Assembly: GCF_034424315.1 (NCBI RefSeq)
Contig: NZ_CP139972.1
Coordinates: 6,243,501 to 6,307,500 of the forward strand
DNA from: Chitinophaga sancti
Lineage (GTDB): Bacteria > Bacteroidota > Bacteroidia > Chitinophagales > Chitinophagaceae
Direction: 5' to 3'
DNA: 64,000 nucleotides
In this document: positions 51,356-58,421 of the stretch, in pieces
How positions within the stretch are numbered: the first letter of the stretch is position 1
Layout of the letters: the number at the start of each line of letters is the position of its first letter
Translations under genes and position numbers: made by a program
The notes under the pieces: model-generated
Databases searched by the model: none
Told to the model about the DNA's origin: nothing
What the model saw: the letters and a program-made list of their open reading frames with translations, nothing else

Positions 51356-52210
51356 TTACTGAGCTCTTTGGTTGTATTTAAACTTGAGAATATTTGCAGA
51401 CGATTCATCGGCAGATTCATTGGAAATATACATATCGCCATTCGCTGCAAAAGAAATGCCTTCCGGTTGTCTGAATAAAGTATGCTTCAGGTTATAGGCT
51501 TCCTGTACTTTGCCATCCAGGTCGGCGATCACCAGCATCCTGTTCACGGCAGAGAGTATATACAATCGCTTTTCAAAGGGATGTATAGCTGCTGCAGATG
51601 GTTTGAAGAGGTTGATATCTTCACCGCTAAGGCGTTCTATATCTACAATATTGATACGATAAAAGGGAACAGTGTCAAACTCCCAGGTCTTCATATCAAA
51701 GCGGTAGGCAGTGTTATAGTCTTTGCCTTTATCTTCTGCACATTGTTTACACACCATGATCATGCCATCATTGCGCGCATCATAGTAGAGTGATTCAAAT
51801 TCTTTTTTGCCTTCCATGGGTAGTTTGTAAGTTTCGGAGCTGGTAGAATCAGAGAAGAGCCCTGTCACATGATAGAGGTGACCATTGCTTTTCAGTACTA
51901 TCCAGTTTTTACCATCGGTAGCGAGGTCTTCATAATCCCCGCTCTTATGGAATTTCCAGTTGGGATAAGCTGTTTTATTGGCTATGTCGATAGAAAATAT
52001 GCGACCCTGTTCATCATTGATGGCCATGATATGATGTTCATCAGGGGCCAGCACAATGCCTGAAATCTCCTGCATGGACTGGCGCACATGAAACCTTGTG
52101 GGTTCCGTGAGGTTATAGCCTTTGGGAGATCCGTATTTTTTATCGCTGTTGTTGTAATAATTACAGGAAGTTAGCAACAGGGCGACCAGTAATAAATGTC
52201 GTAGAGTCAT
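51356..52210 (-). CDS. SdiA-regulated-like beta-propeller lipoprotein
   Basis: I place the start at 52210 (MTLRHLLLVALLLTSCNYY), giving a lipoprotein with cysteine 16 in the lipobox; a longer N-terminus to 52288 would bury this signal. The 284-residue protein has a repeated-strand pattern, with ISGIVLAPDEHHIMAINDEQGRIFSID, GDYEDLATDGKNWIVLKSNGHLY and LFRQPEGISFAANGDMYISNE, as in the SdiA-regulated/phytase-like propellers. It ends 2 bp before the start of the phosphoesterase-barrel gene, so the two are one operon; an envelope partnership is likely. Confidence 0.84.
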   Translation of the reverse strand: MTLRHLLLVALLLTSCNYYNNSDKKYGSPKGYNLTEPTRFHVRQSMQEISGIVLAPDEHHIMAINDEQGRIFSIDIANKTAYPNWKFHKSGDYEDLATDGKNWIVLKSNGHLYHVTGLFSDSTSSETYKLPMEGKKEFESLYYDARNDGMIMVCKQCAEDKGKDYNTAYRFDMKTWEFDTVPFYRINIVDIERLSGEDINLFKPSAAAIHPFEKRLYILSAVNRMLVIADLDGKVQEAYNLKHTLFRQPEGISFAANGDMYISNESADESSANILKFKYNQRAQ

Positions 52211-52293
52211 AAGATGAGCCATATGGTAGAATAAAATTAACTCAAAAATGCAGTAACTTGCTGATCTCAGTTTTGCTTTTTTAACCAAGCCTT

Positions 52294-53532
52294 ATGCAGA
52301 CAAGTGTAATCATCGACGCCGCACAACAGTATGTGACAACACAATACCAGAATCATCCTCACCCTAATCTGGTGTACCATAACCTGGAGCATACCAGACA
52401 GGTAGTGGCAGCAGCAGCGCAGATTTCGGCGCATTACCGCCTGCAGGATACTGACCTTCTCGTAGTGTATATAGCTGCCTGGTTTCACGACCTGGGCTAC
52501 CTGCTGGGAGAATTTAAAACGCACGAGGAAAGGGGTGCTTCACTGGCCCGTGAATTTCTGAATACACAAATTATTCCGTTAAATATACAAGAACAGGTAA
52601 GCGGATGTATCATGGCGACCAAGATGCCACAGGAACCCCACAACCTGCTGGAAGAGATCGTTTGCGATGCAGACCTCTTCAATTTCGGTACAAAAGAGTT
52701 CAGGAAACGTACCAAGGTATTGCACCAGGAGATAGAACTTACCCATGAGAAAGAGATACCCGGTGCTGACTGGACAGCAGGTACTTTGAAACTGCTGGAA
52801 GCGCATCATTATCATACGGCTTATTGCCAGGCCCTCCTGCAGGAGCAGAAAGAAGAGAACATCGCCTGGCTGAAAAAGCGCCTGGAGAAGCAGGAAGAAA
52901 AGGCAGAGAAGAAAGGAGAGAAGCTGGAGGAAGTAGTCGCTAAAGAAAGCAATAAGCTGAAAATCGATAAACCGAAAAAGGAAGCCAAAGAACCTAAAGC
53001 TGGCCGGGGAGTCGAAACCATGTTCCGTACTACCTCTGCTAACCATATTCGCCTGAGTGCCATGGCAGACAGCAAGGCACATATCATGATTTCGGTGAAC
53101 TCTATCATCGTATCCGTGATATTAGGTGTACTCTTCCGCAAGCTGGAAGACTATCCAAACCTGGTGATCCCATCGATCTTATTCCTCACTACTGGTGTGG
53201 TTACCATCATCTTCTCCGTACTGGCTACCCGTCCGAATGTGAATAAAGGCCAGTTTACAAGAGAAGACATTGCCAATAAAAAGACGAACCTGCTCTTCTT
53301 TGGTAACTTCCACGAAATGCAGCTGGAACAATATGCCTGGGGGATGACAGAGATGATGAAGGATAGTGATTACCTGTATGGCAGCATGATCCAGGATATT
53401 TATCACCTGGGGGTCGTACTGGGTAAAAAATATAAACAACTACGTATCGCGTATAACATATTTATGTTTGGCCTGATAATATCAGTGCTGGCATTTGTGA
53501 TTGCTGTGCTGTTCTTCCCTGTTAATAACTAG
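52294..53532 (+). CDS. HD-domain protein fused to a PycTM (Pycsar effector) domain
   Basis: A 412-residue protein. Residues about 20-160 form an HD phosphohydrolase domain with H29/H33 (YHNLEHTRQ), H65-D66 (WFHDLGY) and D125/D127 (VCDADLF). A charged coiled coil follows (about 185-235, rich in E and K). The C-terminal part has the PycTM signature FRTTSANHIRLSAMADSKAH leading into membrane helices at about 267-283, 290-312 and 389-408. PycTM domains are the membrane-disrupting effectors of Pycsar, activated by cCMP or cUMP. No pyrimidine cyclase gene is adjacent. It is divergent from the propeller lipoprotein gene and upstream of ppk1. Confidence 0.9.
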   Translation: MQTSVIIDAAQQYVTTQYQNHPHPNLVYHNLEHTRQVVAAAAQISAHYRLQDTDLLVVYIAAWFHDLGYLLGEFKTHEERGASLAREFLNTQIIPLNIQEQVSGCIMATKMPQEPHNLLEEIVCDADLFNFGTKEFRKRTKVLHQEIELTHEKEIPGADWTAGTLKLLEAHHYHTAYCQALLQEQKEENIAWLKKRLEKQEEKAEKKGEKLEEVVAKESNKLKIDKPKKEAKEPKAGRGVETMFRTTSANHIRLSAMADSKAHIMISVNSIIVSVILGVLFRKLEDYPNLVIPSILFLTTGVVTIIFSVLATRPNVNKGQFTREDIANKKTNLLFFGNFHEMQLEQYAWGMTEMMKDSDYLYGSMIQDIYHLGVVLGKKYKQLRIAYNIFMFGLIISVLAFVIAVLFFPVNN

Positions 53533-53685
53533 GGAATAACAGGTATTCTTCCCGCCAGCGGCAGCCTGGCATTGCGAAAAACTGCCTTTATTAAAGACCT
53601 GCTTTGGCACCATGACAGGAATAGAATCCAACTACAACACGAACTGAAAGCGGTTTTTTCGCTCCACAAAAACGATAGATGAATT

Positions 53686-55764
53686 ATGAATACTCCGCTG
53701 TATGACCGTGATCTGAGCTGGTTATCATTTAACTACAGAGTGTTAAGCATGGCCAAAGACCCTGCGGTGCCGCTGTATGAGCGCATCCGCTTTTTGTCCA
53801 TCTTCTCCTCGAATTTAGATGAGTTCTTTCGTGTGCGTATGCCCGCTGTCATGGCAGTGAATAAATTGGTGCGCGAAAATCCTGATGTGGCCGGGGAAGA
53901 AACCCTCTCTACCGATACGCTTCCTATTATTCAACAGGAGATCAACAGGCAGCTCGGAGAGTTTGGGGCTACACTTACCCAACAACTCCTGCCTGCATTA
54001 AGCGATAACAGGATCGATCTTTACTATAACCAGGAAATACTGCCTTCGCACCTGGCTCCTATGCGGGAGTACTTCCAGACAAAGATCCAGGGCTTTCTGC
54101 AACCGTTCTGGCTGGATCAGAAGAAACCTAAGGATGCGTTCCTGGAGAATAACCAGTTGTACCTGGTTGTCTCTCTTTCTCCTGAGAACGAACCTGACCG
54201 CCTGCAATATGCTGTAGTTAATATCCCCAGCAGTGAGCTGCCCCGCTTTTTTGAACTGCCGCAGATAAAGGAGGTGAGTTACATTGTGATGCTGGACGAT
54301 ATAATCAGGGAAAACACAGGCTGGCTGTTCCCGGGGTATACAGTGAATGGCTGCTATAGTATCAAGATCACCCGTGATGCAGAAACAGATATGAATGAAC
54401 TGGCCAGCGATATCCTGGACCAGGTAGAAACCATGATTGCCAAAAGGGAGCTGGGCATACCCACCCGTTTCCTCTATGATAGCAATATGCCGCTGGCCCT
54501 GCGTCAATTGCTGGGTAATTACTTCAGTATAGTACCACAGGAAATGGTGCCGGGTGGCCGTTATCATAACCTGAAGGACCTGGCAGACCTGCCAATGCCT
54601 GTGAAATCTCCGCTGTTCACTTATCCGAAGCAGCCATCGGCGCACCTGCCACAGCTGGATAAGGTACCGCACCTGCTGGAAGAAATATTACGAAGGGATA
54701 TTATTCTCCATCCTCCTTACCAGCGCTATGAGTACATCCTCCGTTTCTTCAACGAAGCGGCCACGGATCCAACAGTTAAAGAAATATATATCACCCTTTA
54801 TCGCATTGCTGCCAGTTCGCAGATAGCCAATGCCCTTATCAGCGCAGCCCGCAATGGCAAGCAGGTAACGGTATTTGTAGAACTGAAAGCACGTTTCGAT
54901 GAAGCCAACAATATTCGCTGGGCCAAGAAAATGAAGGCCGCGGGAGTAAAGATCATCTATAGTATTCCCGGTCTGAAAGTACATGCCAAGATCGCTTTGG
55001 TAAAGCGGAAGTGTGGTTATGAATGGGATTATGCAGGGCTGATGGCCACGGGTAATTTCAATGAGAGCACCGCTCGTTTTTACACAGACCATGTATTGCT
55101 CACTGCACATCCGGGTATTACCCAGGAACTGGAACTGCTGTTCTTATACCTGCAGGCGCGCCAGCAACCAGATAAATACCGGTACCTGAAATTTAACCAC
55201 CTGCTGGTAGCACAGTTTAATCTGAAAACCCGTTTCTCAGAACTCATAGACAGGGAGATTGCCAATAAAAAGGCGGGCCGGCCGGCACACATTATCATCA
55301 AGCTGAATAACCTGCAGGAAAAAGATATGATAGCCAAACTGTACGAGGCCAGTGAAGCCGGTGTACAGGTAGACCTCATTGCCCGTAGTATATGCTGCCT
55401 GCAACCCGATCAGCCGGAGAGCAGCAATATCAGGGTAAGAAGGATCGTAGACCGTTACCTGGAACATGCGAGGGTGTTCATCTTCCATAACAATGGAGAA
55501 GAAGAGGTATACATGGGTTCTGCAGACTGGATGAACCGTAATATTCACCGACGTATAGAAGTGTGCTTCCCGGTGTATACGAAGGAACTGGCAGCGCAGC
55601 TGAAGGAGATCATAAGGCTGCAGCTGGCGGACAATACCAATGCAGCGAAGCTGGATGCACAGTTACATAACATACCTTTAAATCCTGAAAAAGGTACACC
55701 CGCTGTCAATGCCCAGCTGGGGATCTATCAATACATTCAATCACTGGAACATGAAAGTATTTAG
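53686..55764 (+). CDS. ppk1: Polyphosphate kinase 1
   Basis: A 692-residue enzyme that reversibly polymerises the gamma phosphate of ATP into polyphosphate. The N-terminal domain starts with YDRDLSWLSFNYRVL and SSNLDEFFRVRMP. The two PLD-like catalytic domains carry the phosphorylated histidine H433 in GLKVHAKIALVKR and the second histidine H621 in NRNIHRRIEVCFPV. ARFDEANNIRWAKKM and TGNFNESTARFYTD are conserved around them. Length and order are normal. Its stop lies inside the next gene (14-bp overlap), so expression is probably coupled. No ppx gene is present nearby. Confidence 0.95.
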   Translation: MNTPLYDRDLSWLSFNYRVLSMAKDPAVPLYERIRFLSIFSSNLDEFFRVRMPAVMAVNKLVRENPDVAGEETLSTDTLPIIQQEINRQLGEFGATLTQQLLPALSDNRIDLYYNQEILPSHLAPMREYFQTKIQGFLQPFWLDQKKPKDAFLENNQLYLVVSLSPENEPDRLQYAVVNIPSSELPRFFELPQIKEVSYIVMLDDIIRENTGWLFPGYTVNGCYSIKITRDAETDMNELASDILDQVETMIAKRELGIPTRFLYDSNMPLALRQLLGNYFSIVPQEMVPGGRYHNLKDLADLPMPVKSPLFTYPKQPSAHLPQLDKVPHLLEEILRRDIILHPPYQRYEYILRFFNEAATDPTVKEIYITLYRIAASSQIANALISAARNGKQVTVFVELKARFDEANNIRWAKKMKAAGVKIIYSIPGLKVHAKIALVKRKCGYEWDYAGLMATGNFNESTARFYTDHVLLTAHPGITQELELLFLYLQARQQPDKYRYLKFNHLLVAQFNLKTRFSELIDREIANKKAGRPAHIIIKLNNLQEKDMIAKLYEASEAGVQVDLIARSICCLQPDQPESSNIRVRRIVDRYLEHARVFIFHNNGEEEVYMGSADWMNRNIHRRIEVCFPVYTKELAAQLKEIIRLQLADNTNAAKLDAQLHNIPLNPEKGTPAVNAQLGIYQYIQSLEHESI

Positions 55765-56266
55765 CCGCTTACTCATCGTATCATTATGCCTGCTTGCCAC
55801 TGTAACCCTGCATGCCCAGGAAAAACATGCCCCGGACCTGGAACACATTTATAACCCGGCAGCGGATGCAGCTGCAGACCTGGCTGCTGCACAGAAAGAA
55901 GCCACTGCTGCCAAAAAACATATATTGGTGCAGGTAGGTGGTAACTGGTGCATCTGGTGTAAGCGATTTTATAAATTCACCGCAGAAGACAGCACGCTGA
56001 AAAGTCTGCTGGAAAAGAACTTTGTCGTATATCACCTCAATTATAGCAAGGAGAACAAGAACCTGCCTATCCTGCAAAAGCTGGGTTATCCACAGCGCTT
56101 CGGCTTCCCGGTGATCGTGATCCTGGATGCAAAGGGCAACAGGCTACATACACAGGATACAGGATTACTGGAATCCGCAGATTCATATGATCAGAAGAAG
56201 ATAGCCATGTTACTAAAGCAATGGGGGCCAGATGCCTTGAATCCAGCCTATTATGTGAACCAATAA
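55751..56266 (+). CDS. Secreted thioredoxin-like protein
   Basis: Start at ATG 55751 (MKVFSRLLIVSLCLLATVTLHAQ), inside the 3' end of ppk1; a longer frame starting at 55709 lacks a signal peptide at its start. The 171-residue product has a signal peptide and a thioredoxin fold with the active site C67-I-W-C70 in GGNWCIWCKRFYKF, followed by HLNYSKENKN and FGFPVIVILDAKGN with the cis-proline. It resembles thioredoxin family proteins of the DUF255/SoxW type that reduce or oxidise disulphides in the periplasm. Overlap with ppk1 suggests coupled translation, though a functional link is only inferred. Confidence 0.86.
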   Translation: MKVFSRLLIVSLCLLATVTLHAQEKHAPDLEHIYNPAADAAADLAAAQKEATAAKKHILVQVGGNWCIWCKRFYKFTAEDSTLKSLLEKNFVVYHLNYSKENKNLPILQKLGYPQRFGFPVIVILDAKGNRLHTQDTGLLESADSYDQKKIAMLLKQWGPDALNPAYYVNQ

Positions 56267-56298
56267 TTCCCGTTTATTTCATCCCCTAACTCCCTCTT

Positions 56299-56772
56299 AT
56301 GTCTAAATTCCAGCGTTTAGTGCAGCAGCGATGGAGATTTTCCCTGTTCTTGTTGTATAAATTACCGGCAGCATGGCTGGCAGGGGTAAGTGTACAACAT
56401 TTAGACCCTGCTGTTTGTATCACTTCCGTACCTTTCAGGTGGCTGTCGCAGAATCCTTTTAAGTCTACTTATTTTGCCTGCCTAGCAATGGCGGCAGAAA
56501 TGAGTACGGGCCTACCTGCTATGTGGTTCACGGCGGATGCTGCCCCTGCGCGTGTATCCATGTTAGTAACCGGCATGCAGGCCAGTTTTTTGAAAAAAGC
56601 TACCGGGAAGACTTATTTTACATGTGAAGAACTGAGCGGTATGCAGGCTGCTATAGCCCATACCGTAGCTTCGGGAGAGCCGGTGACGATCACAGTCAAT
56701 ACAATCGGCAAAAGCCACGATGGCACCATAATTGCCACCTTCGCGATCACCTGGTCGTTTAAGAAACGCTGA
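56299..56772 (+). CDS. DUF4442 hotdog-fold protein
   Basis: A 157-residue protein of the DUF4442 family, a hotdog-fold group related to PaaI-type thioesterases. PFRWLSQNPFKSTYFACLAMAAEMSTGL is the long central helix region, followed by strands (VSMLVTGMQASFLKKATGKTYFTCEE) typical of the fold. The usual catalytic acidic residue of acyl-CoA thioesterases is not obvious. It lies 32 bp after the thioredoxin gene and 15 bp before the nuclease gene, so it is in the same transcription unit. Function unknown. Confidence 0.82.
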   Translation: MSKFQRLVQQRWRFSLFLLYKLPAAWLAGVSVQHLDPAVCITSVPFRWLSQNPFKSTYFACLAMAAEMSTGLPAMWFTADAAPARVSMLVTGMQASFLKKATGKTYFTCEELSGMQAAIAHTVASGEPVTITVNTIGKSHDGTIIATFAITWSFKKR

Positions 56773-56787
56773 TAAAATTCAATCATT

Positions 56788-58194
56788 ATGAAGATAGCCT
56801 TCCATGGGGCGGCACGTACCGTTACTGGTTCCAAACACCTGATTACACTAAAGAATGGGAAAAAGATCTTATTGGATTGTGGCTTGTTCCAGGGAATGGG
56901 CAAGGACACAGATGCCATGAACTTTGACCTTGGCTTTGATCCTGCTACCGTCACCATGATGGTATTATCCCACGCTCACATTGATCATACAGGCCTTATA
57001 CCATTGCTGGTAAAAAGGGGGTTTAAAGGACATATTTACTGCACTCCTGCAACTTTTGATCTGACACAGATCCTGTTACTTGATTCTGCGAGGATCCAGG
57101 AAGAGGATGTGAAGTATACGAACAAGAAACGCAGAAAGGTAGGATTGCCACAGGAAGAGCCGCTGTATACAGTGGATGATGCCAAAAAGAGCATTGCCTT
57201 TTTCAAAAAGGTAAAGGCCTATAAACAGTGGTACCGGATCGATGATGAGGTGGAAGTGATGTTTACAGATGCGGGTCATATAATAGGCAGTGCTGCAGTA
57301 ACGCTTCGTATAATGGAAGGGGGCAAACCAACTGTGGTTACTTTCAGCGGGGATATAGGCCGGTATAATGACGCGATCCTGAAATCGCCGGATACTTTTC
57401 CACAGGCAGATTTCATCCTGATGGAATCTACCTATGGCAGTTCCCTGCATGCGGAGGCTGCTCCCACCACGGATGTATTGCTGAGGTATATACATGATAC
57501 CTGTAAAGTGAAGAAAGGTAAACTGATTATCCCGGCATTCAGCGTAGGCCGTACCCAGGAGATACTGTATGCCCTTAACAAGGCCCAGCTGGATGGTAAG
57601 CTGCCAAAGGTGGATATTTTTGTGGATAGTCCGCTGTCAATGGAAGCAACGGAGGTGGTGACCAGTCACCCGGAATTGTTTAACAAGTCAGTGGCAAAAC
57701 TGCTGCAGATCGATGACGATGTATTTGATTTCCCTGGTTTACACTTTATAGCGTCCGTAGACGAATCCAAGAACCTTAATTTCCGCCAGGAACCCTGTGT
57801 AATCATTTCTGCTTCAGGTATGGCGGAGGCGGGCAGGGTAAAGCATCATATTGCTAATAATATTAATGATACAAGGAATACCATCCTGATGGTGGGGTAC
57901 TGTGAGCCCCAGTCCCTGGGCGGTAGGCTGATGAGAGGGGCCAAGGAGGTATCTATCTATGGTACCCGTTACGAGGTGAGGGCAGAAGTAGGCAGTATCC
58001 GGTCTATGAGTGCCCATGGGGATTACGAAGACCTGAGCCAGTGGCTATCCTGTCAGAACCCGAGGGAGGTGAAGAAATTGTTTTTAGTGCACGGGGAATA
58101 TGAGGTGCAGACCATTTTCAGGGATTGGTTATTGAAAAAGGGATTTGGGGATATAGAAGTACCGGAAAGGCATTCAGAGATAGGGTTGGGATAA
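56788..58194 (+). CDS. Beta-CASP metallo-beta-lactamase-fold ribonuclease
   Basis: A 468-residue member of the CPSF/YSH1-like RNA-processing group. The metal site motif SHAHIDHTG gives H62, H64, D66 and H67; later ligands are in DAGHIIGSA (H about 168) and GDIGRYND (D about 190). The beta-CASP insertion contains FVDSPLSMEAT and IISASGMAEAGRVKHH, and the RNA-specificity tail includes MSAHGDYEDLSQWLS and VHGEYEVQ. Such enzymes cut or trim RNA 3' ends. It is the last gene of the ppk1 unit, in front of a large palindromic terminator. Confidence 0.92.
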   Translation: MKIAFHGAARTVTGSKHLITLKNGKKILLDCGLFQGMGKDTDAMNFDLGFDPATVTMMVLSHAHIDHTGLIPLLVKRGFKGHIYCTPATFDLTQILLLDSARIQEEDVKYTNKKRRKVGLPQEEPLYTVDDAKKSIAFFKKVKAYKQWYRIDDEVEVMFTDAGHIIGSAAVTLRIMEGGKPTVVTFSGDIGRYNDAILKSPDTFPQADFILMESTYGSSLHAEAAPTTDVLLRYIHDTCKVKKGKLIIPAFSVGRTQEILYALNKAQLDGKLPKVDIFVDSPLSMEATEVVTSHPELFNKSVAKLLQIDDDVFDFPGLHFIASVDESKNLNFRQEPCVIISASGMAEAGRVKHHIANNINDTRNTILMVGYCEPQSLGGRLMRGAKEVSIYGTRYEVRAEVGSIRSMSAHGDYEDLSQWLSCQNPREVKKLFLVHGEYEVQTIFRDWLLKKGFGDIEVPERHSEIGLG

Positions 58195-58272
58195 GCTATG
58201 AGCCCCCGTCTTACAGGGTCTTTGTTCGAGTGAGATCCGGTCCTTCTTTAACATTATCCTGGTACTATCTTA

Positions 58273-58325
58273 ACACTAAAAGGGCACCTCAATATCCATT
58301 GGATATTGAGGTGCCCTTTTAGTGT
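58273..58325. terminator. Perfect 26-bp hairpin between convergent genes
   Basis: ACACTAAAAGGGCACC at the left and GGTGCCCTTTTAGTGT at the right are the ends of two arms of 26 nt that are exact reverse complements, with one unpaired base at the centre. A T run within the right arm serves rightward termination and the left arm the other direction. Confidence 0.8.
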
Positions 58326-58359
58326 ACTTGTGGTGTACTTATAGTATAGTTATCTAACA

Positions 58360-58404
58360 AAAGAAGGAGCGAAGCTCTGCTATGCAAAACCTCGCTCCTT
58401 CTTT
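58360..58404 (-). terminator. Terminator of the M1 peptidase gene
   Basis: AAAGAAGGAGCGA and TCGCTCCTTCTTT pair perfectly around a 19-nt loop with its own small stem. On the minus strand it starts 18 bp past the stop and continues into TTTTG. Confidence 0.8.
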
Positions 58405-58421
58405 GATAATCAATGCATTTA

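Noticed and set aside
52294..53532. A complete Pycsar defence system
   Set aside because: The effector-type domain is present but no cyclase gene lies within the window, and neighbours are housekeeping genes, so a full system cannot be claimed.
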